Below, piece by piece: positions 1-8,735 of a DNA stretch of 64,000 nucleotides. The DNA is from Schizochytrium sp. TIO01 (taxonomy: Eukaryota > Sar > Bigyra > Thraustochytrida > Thraustochytriidae). Within the stretch, counting starts at the first letter, position 1, and each line of letters begins with the position of its first letter. The position numbers and the translations under genes were made by a program. The DNA lies in assembly GCA_004764695.1 (NCBI GenBank), contig SMSO01000037.1, forward strand, positions 914,247 through 978,246. Direction: 5' to 3'. The notes below the pieces were generated by a model that did not search any database, was not told the origin of the DNA, and was given only the letters and a program-made list of their open reading frames with translations.

Positions 1-186
1 ATGTTCCAATAAACACTCCTATAATAGAGTTTGATAAATTACTATCTGACCGATAGTGAAGACTCATTAAGAACTCACGTGTTGTGGCAAATGGATCAAT
101 ACCTCCATCAACGCTCTTGACATCAGAGATAGAGTTTTCTTTCACGGATCAGAGGCGTGGCTCAGGAACAAGACAAAGCAATACCG

Positions 187-1551
187 ATGGCCCCACTCCG
201 AGTTGCGATCGTGGGCAGTGGCGTAGGAGGGTGCGCGACAGCTCATTTCCTGCGTAAGGATCTGGGCCCGGAGGTAGAAATATCTGTTTTCGAGCAAAAC
301 GACCGCGTGGGCGGGCGTGTTGACACGGTCGAAGTCGATGGACACGAGTACGAGGCTGGAGGTAGTATCATTCACAGCAGGAATGAGTATATGAAAGAGT
401 TCACAAAAGAGGTTGGACTTGAAAGTCAGTCGACTCCAGACTCGGAACTTGGGCTCTTCGATGGCAAGGATTTCGTCTTTGAGACCAGTCCATGGCTCCC
501 AATCACACTTGGCCGCCTCCTCTGGCGGTACGGTCTTGATAATATCCGGCTTTCAAAGTGGGTAAACTATTTACTGGAGTACTTTTCAAGAATCTACAGC
601 CTCCAGGATCAAGGGAAGGCCTTTGAAACACCTCGTGAATTAGTAGCTGCAATGAACCCTGAATTTGTTAGGCTCTTGGATATTCCATTGGAAAAGGTCT
701 TGCTGGAGCGCGGTTTCTCTCAAAGATTCATTGATGAATTCGTCATGGCCATCGTAAGGGTTAACTATGGACAGTCACCCCTAGTTCCAGCCTTCGTTGG
801 ATCTGTTGCTCTTGCTGGTACTGGTGGTGATTTATGGTCTGTGAAAGGAGGTAATCGTCTTGTTCCGGAGAAGCTACTTGCTCAATCTAAACCGTCTCGA
901 ACACTTTTTGGATATCGTGTGCATACTATTGAGCGTACTGCGGAAGGCGAATACTGGATGGAGGTGGCAAACTTGTTTGGTCGCGAACCCTCGAAGACAT
1001 TCAAGGAAGGACCTTTTGACATGATCTTTCTCGCATGCCCGATGATGTCTAATGCAAGAACCACAAACATTAAGTTTGTGAATCTTGAAACTCCGCAGTA
1101 TAAGCCGTATCATCGTACTGTGGCAACCTTCGTCCCTGGGAAACTTCAAGCACTTAGCAAGACTCAGCCAACTCCCGGAATGGTACTTACAACGTCTGCA
1201 AACCTGTACTTCAATTCTGTTGGTGAGTATGGAACTTCAAAGAAGGAGACAGTTTCCGAACCTGTCCATAAAGTTTTTTCTAAAGAAATCTTAGAACATG
1301 ATAAGCTAGGAGAGCTCTTCCAAGAGTTAAACCAAACAGAGACGAAAGTTCGTGATTGGCTAGCATATCCAGCGTATGAGGAAGCCACATGGTCTGGAAC
1401 GAACCCCTTCTCCCTCGATCCAAAGGGTCACTTGTACCTCGTCAACTGTATTGAAGAGGTTGCAAGCTGTATGGAGATGAGCTGCATCGGGGCTAAAAAT
1501 TGTGTCCTTTTAGCAAAGTCTCGTCTCACGATCCCGCAAGCCAAGCTTTAA
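187..1551 (+). CDS. Prenylcysteine oxidase-like FAD enzyme
   Basis: Likely an FAD-dependent thioether oxidase that cleaves prenylcysteine released from degraded prenylated proteins, giving cysteine, a prenyl aldehyde and peroxide (family knowledge, PCYOX1). The 454-residue frame opens with a Rossmann dinucleotide-binding loop (GSGVGG, residues 10-15), followed by the FAD-binding DRVGGR stretch near 41-46 and a YEAGGSIIH motif typical of this family. The C-terminal part keeps a conserved NPFSLD-type segment. Codons upstream of the ATG at 187 are open only back to a TAG at 130 and contain no ATG, so 187 is chosen. Animal enzymes carry a signal peptide and are lysosomal; none is visible here, so the location may differ or a short upstream exon may be missing. 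The stop lies 111 bp from the stop of the convergent importin-like gene. A general amine-oxidase-like flavoprotein is the alternative. Confidence 0.88.
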   Translation: MAPLRVAIVGSGVGGCATAHFLRKDLGPEVEISVFEQNDRVGGRVDTVEVDGHEYEAGGSIIHSRNEYMKEFTKEVGLESQSTPDSELGLFDGKDFVFETSPWLPITLGRLLWRYGLDNIRLSKWVNYLLEYFSRIYSLQDQGKAFETPRELVAAMNPEFVRLLDIPLEKVLLERGFSQRFIDEFVMAIVRVNYGQSPLVPAFVGSVALAGTGGDLWSVKGGNRLVPEKLLAQSKPSRTLFGYRVHTIERTAEGEYWMEVANLFGREPSKTFKEGPFDMIFLACPMMSNARTTNIKFVNLETPQYKPYHRTVATFVPGKLQALSKTQPTPGMVLTTSANLYFNSVGEYGTSKKETVSEPVHKVFSKEILEHDKLGELFQELNQTETKVRDWLAYPAYEEATWSGTNPFSLDPKGHLYLVNCIEEVASCMEMSCIGAKNCVLLAKSRLTIPQAKL

Positions 1552-1662
1552 ACGATCAATTGAGAAGTTATTAGGTTAAAAAATGCATTTTTAATAATTA
1601 AAGCTGTGCTTTCAAAGGATCAAATATAAAGATGCCACGTTGATGTGTAGTTTCATTTAGCT

Positions 1663-3741
1663 TTACGACTGCATGGAGACAGCAAGGCTTTGAGCCAGTT
1701 CTGCAGATGGACGGTTGCAATTCGCAAACATGGGCCACGTGGCAATAGAGAGAAGGCTCTCAGGTATTTCGAGGGCCCTGCACGCTTCAGGAAAGCTTAA
1801 AAATCCAAGAACTTGACGGCGTCGTAAGTCTTCCATAAGGAAAACTTCTACAACTCGGAGTGGCAACAAAAGACTTTGCTCCACATCTTCAGCCTCCTGG
1901 TCTTCCTTTAGCATTCCATCCTGAGCCAACTGGCGAAGGTAACTTGCTACACCTTCTAGTGCACCTCGTTCTGCAAGATCGACTATGGATTTCATGTCAA
2001 AGTCGGATTCTACAACAAGTATGTAGACAAGTTCTACCGCAACCTTGCTGATATCCTCATGTTGATCTCCGAGTAGTTCGAAACATGCACCCAGCACATC
2101 GGAGTCTCGAACGATATCAGGATATTTCCTGGTAGTATTTAAGACAATCTCAATCGCGCTCTGCCTGAAATTCTGTCTAACATGCCGTAAAACAGGAGGA
2201 AGATCGTTCAATAGCTGCTGCTGTAAAGTCGCTGACATATATCGTCCCTCTTGTGTAGAAATAGAAAGAAATGCGAGAGCGGCTTCTATTTCAGCAGTGA
2301 ACTCAAGGTTGGCGAACTTTTGAACTATATTTACCACACTAATTTTACGAGATAGCACAAGAGTTCTCCACTGTTTATCTTCATTGGACATGATGTAGGT
2401 CAGTGCCCAACATGTGTCGGTGAAAATATCAGTATCTGTAGACTGAGCTAGCGATTCGAGGATTCGTAGTACAGGCATGAACTCCTTTGGCCTAAATGGA
2501 TACGGATCAAATCGTAGGAAATTCGCAAGAAACCAGACATTGACTCGAAGATTCGTGCGATTCAGTGAAGACTTCAAAGTGGTCAATAATGCTGGAATAG
2601 GAAAACTATCATATACAAGGTCACGGTGCGCACGACTATCTCCGCAGATATTCGAGATACACCATATCCCTTGTTCGTAGACCCGCTCCGAAGGCTCATG
2701 TATAATAATATGAATGATTGCTGGGACAGCAAGGGCTTCTACGATAGCGTCTGTCATTGCAGTTGTACTAGACGCAACGTTACTTAAACCCCAAAGAATT
2801 TCATAGGTAAGGGCTTCGGGAACTTGATCACGCTCAAGCAACTCTACCATCCGCGAGAGAATTCCTGACTGAACAACAAGTTGGATAGGTGGGTTTTCAG
2901 GCCGGCTAAGGAGCTCCCGAATGCCCCTCGCTCCTTCGATTTGATCCGAGGTAGGATCGTCTTGTAACATAGAGACATACAGCCACAATCGGGTTTCATC
3001 ATCCTGGTCTTCGACCGCATCTTGAGCATTGGATGGGCGGCGTACAGCGTCAAGGGCTGTGAAACTACCTCTGTGGGATGGCCTGAGATCACCTACGGGA
3101 GCTACGTGAGAATCAATACCTGGAAATCTACTTCGAGATCTCGGTTTTCGTGCTGCTTGTTTTAATCTTGCCAGTCGCTTGGATACACGTTTCCCAAGCG
3201 TGGACCTTGCTCGAATGAGGCTTGAACGGATGTCAGGTTCTTCAGCTATTGATTGTGCAGGATCACCTACACCGACGCAATCGCTTGTTGAACCATTTTC
3301 AGGTTCATCGTTAATTGTAGCAGATGTGTCAGTTGGCACGTGACGATCAATGCTTCGTCTTGTGAATCGGCGGTGGCGGCTACTTCTGCGATCAATTTTT
3401 GATGACGCTGGTATACTTTGCTCCTCGTAGCTGTCATCACCATCCAGCCTCGAGCTTTGATCATCGTAGGAACCTCGATTTTGCAATTCTTGCAGCATAC
3501 TTTCGTGGCACGCGCGCCTCCAGTGCTCTCCAGCGTCCGGATCTGAAGACCCCCTTGCTTTGAAAACTTTCCGATGGTCCATAGTGTCACAGGACTCCAG
3601 ACTAGCACCAACTTCAAAGTAAGGTTCAACAATCAATTCACCAGATTCACCAAAGGCCCTGCGGACCCTTCGTGAACTTAATATTGGACGCAACCGATTC
3701 CGCGTGATCCTACCTAAACTTGAACCAGTTCGTTGTGGCAT
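1663..3741 (-). CDS. Importin-alpha-like armadillo protein, copy 1
   Basis: A 692-residue protein with a charged, disordered N-terminal part (about 1-250) and an armadillo solenoid after it. Repeats carry the importin-alpha W-x3-N ladder: W317/N321, W360/N364, W403/N407, then W445/Y449 as in the classical fourth position. Later repeats lose the tryptophans, so the region matching the minor NLS groove looks degenerate. I see no standard arginine-rich IBB at the N-terminus; instead there is a basic KRVSKRL motif at 184-190, shared with the second importin-like gene near 13-15 kb. The likely role is cargo binding in nuclear import, but loss of the C-terminal ladder makes a specialised or regulatory role possible. 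The start is an ATG on the complement and no intron is needed. Confidence 0.82.
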   Translation of the reverse strand: MPQRTGSSLGRITRNRLRPILSSRRVRRAFGESGELIVEPYFEVGASLESCDTMDHRKVFKARGSSDPDAGEHWRRACHESMLQELQNRGSYDDQSSRLDGDDSYEEQSIPASSKIDRRSSRHRRFTRRSIDRHVPTDTSATINDEPENGSTSDCVGVGDPAQSIAEEPDIRSSLIRARSTLGKRVSKRLARLKQAARKPRSRSRFPGIDSHVAPVGDLRPSHRGSFTALDAVRRPSNAQDAVEDQDDETRLWLYVSMLQDDPTSDQIEGARGIRELLSRPENPPIQLVVQSGILSRMVELLERDQVPEALTYEILWGLSNVASSTTAMTDAIVEALAVPAIIHIIIHEPSERVYEQGIWCISNICGDSRAHRDLVYDSFPIPALLTTLKSSLNRTNLRVNVWFLANFLRFDPYPFRPKEFMPVLRILESLAQSTDTDIFTDTCWALTYIMSNEDKQWRTLVLSRKISVVNIVQKFANLEFTAEIEAALAFLSISTQEGRYMSATLQQQLLNDLPPVLRHVRQNFRQSAIEIVLNTTRKYPDIVRDSDVLGACFELLGDQHEDISKVAVELVYILVVESDFDMKSIVDLAERGALEGVASYLRQLAQDGMLKEDQEAEDVEQSLLLPLRVVEVFLMEDLRRRQVLGFLSFPEACRALEIPESLLSIATWPMFANCNRPSAELAQSLAVSMQS

Positions 3742-5151
3742 TAATCTTCGAATTTTTCGTTCCTTTTTTTGGAACCGGAAGACTTTTATTCTTCTTCTTT
3801 TTCTGCTTTTATCAGCGAGATAAAATTAAAACAAACAAACAAACAAGTTAATTAAAATCAACCGAAGTTTCTTTCATCAAAATACAAAAAATAGTCATTA
3901 TCGTTTGATATCCAAAGGCATCATGATGTATAGATTACTAAGTATAGAGAGAAAGATGAGCTTATTGCAGAGGGTAGCAACGATTCTTAGTTCCCTATGA
4001 AAATATACGGAGTCTTTGGCTTTCAACAAGTCTTTTTTCTATAAACCCAAATTAGATTATTATCCAGGTAAAATTCGGTCTTTCAACCACGTCGCTCAAA
4101 CAACATCTAACTAACGTCAATTTATATTCATCGCTCTCGAGCCAACTCTGACCTGTTCTTGCCCTGCCTCAACTCGAAGTGAGGTGGTTTGTATAAGTAA
4201 ATAGTTGTCATACCACCTCTTATTTTTAATGCCGATCTGCAACATCCCTTATTATATAGTAACCCTTGCAAAATCAAAACTATATAATTTATTTAAAAAA
4301 ATAGTTGTATTCTTTATTATCGCTCTTCTTAGTTCGAGCGCTAGTAGTCCTGGTTTGTTTAACTTAATATATACATGAATATACTTTAAATATATAAAAT
4401 ATATGAGAAAAGGCTTAATCATCAGAGTATACATTAGCTTCCTAGTACCCTACCTGGTGAACAAAATACAGATAATTCAAAACATTAGAACACGCTTAGA
4501 AGCGTAGAATGCCAGCTAAACAAGACAATACTTTGAGCATTGCCTAATACTACACCTCGGCATAGCTCGACTATCAATTGATAAACTTTACAACGTTTTT
4601 TGAAACAACCACACTGCCAACTTGGTCAAAGTAAGTACCCAGAATCTGAAAGTGCAGCTCCGACTCGCCTCCAAGTCATCCTTATAAACTCAAGATAGTA
4701 CAATGCAGAGAGAAAGTTTATCAAATGCTTTAAAAAAAAATTGACTTCAAAATTGTTTCCTGGCAGCCTAGTGCCATGTTTAATGTAATCCAGTTCTGAC
4801 ATAAAATGTAAATGGTCTTTTGGTGTTTGATTTATAGCCAATTCTTAACAGCTAATGTTCTGCATAACAATGTCTCCTAACTTAATATTTTCAACGAATC
4901 TACATTCGGAAAATGTCTGAAACTCATTCATTTCGTTCTAGTATACATGGCAAAACAACTCTCATTCGTTTGCCTCTTTAAAGTGATGAATTTTCACAAT
5001 TAGCCTTTCCCCCGAATACCATTTCTTTCCTGCATTTTTTTTCGAACGAATGGAGCTAGAGAGAAGCCAACATTTTTTCCCCTTCGATTTGTAAGTAAAA
5101 AATTGGCATTGGCTCACATCGAGACACTCGTTCGCGCAGTCCTGCGCGGCA
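3742..5151. other. AT-rich spacer upstream of the importin-like gene
   Basis: No convincing gene is seen in this 1.4-kb stretch. It is AT-rich, with a pyrimidine-rich tract just upstream of the importin-like ATG (about 3765-3800 on the plus strand), short AAAC repeats near 3830-3845, and only short unpatterned frames. It presumably holds the promoter of the importin-like gene and the 3' end of the protease transcript. Confidence 0.5.
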
Positions 5152-7467
5152 TCAATTTTTCGTGATCAAGGAGATTTTGTTCGATTTCTTTACGACCTCA
5201 CGAATCCCTTGTTCATAGCACGGAGCACTTGTTGGCGCAGGAGTTGAGGTACTCGAAATTGTAGAGTTTTTTGCACCCGAGTCCGAGCTGGTTGTTGTGA
5301 CTGAAACAACTGCACCAATGCTAATGCGCTTGATATCGAAAAACGCGCACCCTGAATCGCCTGTGGATTTAATCATAAGCAAACCATTTTGAGATGATTT
5401 GGAAGAATGGATTGTGGTTGGAATAAGAACATCTGCAGACCCAGAGTTCTCCACAGTATCTACTAACACCCATTCCGGATCTACAATGTCATCCCCGTAG
5501 TCGAAGCTAGTCACCTCAGCTAGCGGAAGGGTATCCAGAGCCATATAGATTCCAATAGTTGATGATAAACTAGAAGTGGAGCCTGAGTTCCATGAAATTG
5601 TATATTCTCCTCCTTGATCAAATTCTGTTTCGCTATTTGTAATGTTCATAGGTGTGCCACTTACAAATTTGACTGTTGTTTCCGCAAAACCATAGTCCCC
5701 AATTGAATCCTCTTCATCGTCTCCAAGTAGAGCTGTTTCGTCGTACATTGCTCGCTCGTGAAATCGCATTTTCATAGTTGTTGCTGCAGAAGGCAGGAGT
5801 TCTTGCAGAGTTGAGACTGAGTTTAAAGTATAATACAGGTTGGGAAAGTAACGAAGTTTACTCTTTGTGGGTTCCCAAGGCCGGAATCGCCCGTTGCTCT
5901 TGTCAGAGTAAGTTTCGAAGCCAGCGTCCGAGCGGGACCAGGTGTATACGGAAGAATTCGTCGATGTCAGCGACTCTCCCTCAAGAACGAAGTACTGACC
6001 TACTGGGACACTACACGAGCTAGTAACAGAGACAACCGGGGATGTGCGAGAGGTAGTTTTTACTGTACCGCAGGAACTACGCTTTGTAAGCAGTGCACGG
6101 GCCTTTTCCATCGACGTCGATCCAAAGAGAGGCATGACCTGCGACTGGAGATTTGCGGTTCCACAAATGCCTGCGTAGCTCATGATTGTTGCACCTGAGC
6201 CAGGTTCAACAGCCTGCGCACTGACGCGTGAGCTTTGACTTCCAGGGCAATCACGAAAATTATGACCCATCCCAAGCTGGTGACCGAGCTCATGGGCCAC
6301 ATAGTCTACTGCGAAACGGTCTCCAACAGGATTGCTAAGTCCCGTCGTTCCTTGAGCCCTATCGGTGTCACAGATCGAACCAATAGATGCAATTCCACCT
6401 GAGTTTGTAGTAAATGAGTGACCAACATCAAAGTTCTTTAATTTGATACCACGCTCATTCACAATGAAATTGTTGTTTTGTGTATACACTGTCCAAGTGT
6501 TGGAAAGTGCATTACATGCGTCGTCGATTTGCTCTCCGGCGCAGATCAAAATATCATTATCATCGATCATCTGGAAATACACACCCATCTCACGCATGTA
6601 TATTCCATTTACACGAGCCATGACCTGCGTCATCGCTACGAGAACAGATGCGGTATTATTATTGTGGACAGCAGAGTATTGTTTATTGGCTATAAGAGCG
6701 ATTTTTAGCTCGCGGCCTTTTGTCGTGGATACCGATGATGTACTTCTTGTTGTTATCGTTGAGTTTGAGGACGAGGTTGTATTCGTAGATGATGAAAGAT
6801 CAACAACTACAGTGCGTGCAGCAGAAATAGCTGCTTGCTCAGAAAGCGCAAAATCTTTGTTGATAACAGTAGCAGTTGCGTTATCGGGATCGCCACAACT
6901 AAACCCGCCTGAAGATGAGCTATGAGCCTTCAAGTTGTTGTACATGAGATAGACATCGGAAGAATCAACAGCACTATCCACATAAATGGATTCAGAAGAA
7001 GAAGTGTTCGTAAATGTCATGGCGAGCGAGTCCTGGACATCATCCTCTCCAATTAGGTCCAGTCTCAAGCTACCTGTACAGGGCCCGCGCCAATGGTGGA
7101 TGCTTGGATATTTAATCCGGAGAGCAGTAGGAAGTGTCATGTTGGACTCTGTAAGATTACAGACAATTGTGATGTTTGTATCTGGCATAGGAAATCCAAA
7201 TACGACGGCTTCATTGGCATCACGCATCAGGTTGAGTTGCTGAAATATTTCCACTGAGTGAAGCCTGACATAGTTGCCAATCACAGCGAGATCAGAAAGG
7301 CCTCGGGCACGGACATGTTCATGATTTGGTGCCTCGTGAGGGGCAAGGAATTCCCACGCTACTATTGACGGCTTGTGTGCCTGTGTGAGGGCTATAACCT
7401 CAGTCAAACTTAGGACGGCAATGAGAAAAGCATGTGCTATTGTGCTCCATGACCGTGAAGCAACCAT
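5152..7467 (-). CDS. Secreted metzincin zinc metalloprotease (reprolysin-like)
   Basis: A 771-residue predicted extracellular or secretory-pathway endopeptidase. Residues 1 to about 29 form a signal peptide with a hydrophobic core (FLIAVLSLTEVIAL). A pro-region of about 220 residues follows, then a Ser/Thr-rich linker near 225-250. The catalytic domain has the full metzincin signature HELGHQLGMGH at 392-402, with zinc ligands H392, H396 and H402 and catalytic E393, and a Met-turn methionine at 429 in IMSYAG. This pattern fits the M12B/reprolysin-like group. The 300-residue C-terminal part is not recognised and ends in a Thr/Pro/Ser-rich tail and a basic end. Many N-x-S/T sequons support secretion. 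A TATA-like element lies about 100 bp upstream of the ATG. In saprotrophic protists such enzymes feed on external protein (inference). Confidence 0.9.
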   Translation of the reverse strand: MVASRSWSTIAHAFLIAVLSLTEVIALTQAHKPSIVAWEFLAPHEAPNHEHVRARGLSDLAVIGNYVRLHSVEIFQQLNLMRDANEAVVFGFPMPDTNITIVCNLTESNMTLPTALRIKYPSIHHWRGPCTGSLRLDLIGEDDVQDSLAMTFTNTSSSESIYVDSAVDSSDVYLMYNNLKAHSSSSGGFSCGDPDNATATVINKDFALSEQAAISAARTVVVDLSSSTNTTSSSNSTITTRSTSSVSTTKGRELKIALIANKQYSAVHNNNTASVLVAMTQVMARVNGIYMREMGVYFQMIDDNDILICAGEQIDDACNALSNTWTVYTQNNNFIVNERGIKLKNFDVGHSFTTNSGGIASIGSICDTDRAQGTTGLSNPVGDRFAVDYVAHELGHQLGMGHNFRDCPGSQSSRVSAQAVEPGSGATIMSYAGICGTANLQSQVMPLFGSTSMEKARALLTKRSSCGTVKTTSRTSPVVSVTSSCSVPVGQYFVLEGESLTSTNSSVYTWSRSDAGFETYSDKSNGRFRPWEPTKSKLRYFPNLYYTLNSVSTLQELLPSAATTMKMRFHERAMYDETALLGDDEEDSIGDYGFAETTVKFVSGTPMNITNSETEFDQGGEYTISWNSGSTSSLSSTIGIYMALDTLPLAEVTSFDYGDDIVDPEWVLVDTVENSGSADVLIPTTIHSSKSSQNGLLMIKSTGDSGCAFFDIKRISIGAVVSVTTTSSDSGAKNSTISSTSTPAPTSAPCYEQGIREVVKKSNKISLITKN

Positions 7468-7565
7468 GCTGAATTTGGAACACCCCTCGGTGCGAGGATA
7501 CTATCTTTTTAAAATTGAAAACCACACGTGGCTTTCTACTATCCGGTGCTGCCGGGGCCTCAGAC

Positions 7566-7575
7566 TTTTATATAT
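7566..7575 (-). promoter_or_regulatory. TATA-like element of the protease gene
   Basis: On the minus strand the sequence reads TATATAAAAG about 100 bp upstream of the protease ATG at 7467. Its position and match to a TATA box make it a plausible core promoter element. No transcription start evidence is available. Confidence 0.4.
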
Positions 7576-7851
7576 AGTCGCACGTCCCAATATCGTCTAA
7601 TCACCAAATTCTGGCCGTTTGAATGCCCCCCCCCCCGATTCTTAAGCACTTTGCAGCCCAACTAATTTACAGCTAAGTCAAATTTCAATGCCCTCGCTGG
7701 GATGGTCGTACGCTTGCACGTGTCCGCAATCTCCGACCTTTTCCGCGTTTTCCGCCTTGAATAACTTTATGTATTAGGAAGCCAAACCTGCTTGATCTGT
7801 TCTGCCCACGTGACTGTCACGAAGCTGGCCTCTTCCTCGACTCTCGCCTAA

Positions 7852-8415
7852 TCTTCAGTGGGAACACAAGCAACAGCAGCTGCTTTAGCGGCTGTAGCAG
7901 CAGTTTAAAGTCCAACAGGTGCTTTGCGTCAACACGCTAGTCAATTGGCCCAAGTTACCTTACAGAACAAGTTGACACAAGCTACGAATAAATCAGCTCT
8001 TTCAGGTTCCCAGGAGCGTCTCGAACACGTTGCCGGCCGCCTGTTCGCTCAGCAGTTCTGATGGAGCGTAAGGCAATTATCAGCAATACTCAAGCAATTA
8101 ATCAAGTCTCAGAGTAAAAAGTGAAAACCAAAAGAAGTTGACAACGAGCAAATGCAAGGGTTAATTGGTCAATCGACAGCACTCAAACTTGGGCTCTCTT
8201 GAAATAGCCTTGACGCCACCGCTCGCAATTCGACAGCTGACGCTACAGCTGTTGAGGGTTTGCCTTCCAAACTAGTCGGTTGGGTAAGCTCGCAAGACTT
8301 GCGACAGCGACTTTCTCTGCCGGAGGACTAGTCGGGTCGAGAGTCTATGACCTTTTTTTTGCTTGGTGCTGGTTTTGCGGCTTTGCGGAATGTGCGAGAG
8401 AATAATATGTGTTAA
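7852..8415 (+). pseudogene. Decayed reading frame with five premature stops
   Basis: One reading frame (codons in phase with 7858) stays coding-like for about 560 bp although it is interrupted by TAA at 7906, TGA at 8059, TGA at 8122, TGA at 8200 and TAG at 8329. It ends at TAA 8413. The conceptual product is Ala/Gln/Leu-rich and helix-like (for example RQHASQLAQVTLQNKLTQAT) and finishes with a short hydrophobic segment (FFLLGAGFAALR), like a coiled-coil protein with a membrane tail. No frameshift is needed. All five stops could arise from CAA, CAG or CGA by one C-to-T change, as in an old inactivated gene. The 5' boundary is unclear; a CTTCAG just before could be an old splice acceptor. I do not recognise the family. 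Confidence 0.4.
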
Positions 8416-8555
8416 AAACGTTTTTTTGTTTTTTAAAATAAATATATATAAAAGAGATGTCTGAAAGAAAAAACCTCTTCTTTTTCATGTATTACCAGTA
8501 CCTTTAAAAAAAATAAATCATAACAAGCGAGAAAGGTGAGTCAACGTAAAGAAGC

Positions 8556-8735
8556 TTACACTGAGGTTTGCTGCCCAGATGGGAAAGCCTGAGACTGCCT
8601 GAGACAAGCCCAGTATACAAATAAGCAGACTGATAACAGACCCAAGAGAAGTAGCTGCCTCATGCTTATGTAGTCAGCAGCCACCTTTGTTAACTCTGCT
8701 AAGATGGCACTAGCTAACTCACGAAATTGACTCAT
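8556..8735 (-). CDS. Possible small tail-anchored membrane protein
   Basis: A 59-residue frame starting at an ATG in good context (AAAATGA). An amphipathic N-terminal half (residues 1-24) precedes one strongly hydrophobic segment (about residues 26-44, LLLLGLLSVCLFVYWACL) and a short polar tail. The organisation resembles small tail-anchored proteins, but there is no family match I can name. The frame is open further upstream without an ATG. It could be a chance frame in a gene-poor stretch. Confidence 0.35.
   Translation of the reverse strand: MSQFRELASAILAELTKVAADYISMRQLLLLGLLSVCLFVYWACLRQSQAFPSGQQTSV

Noticed and set aside
7852-8415. Stop-codon reassignment as an explanation for interrupted frames
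   Set aside because: The well-supported genes in the window end conventionally at TAA, TAG and TGA, so the standard code applies.
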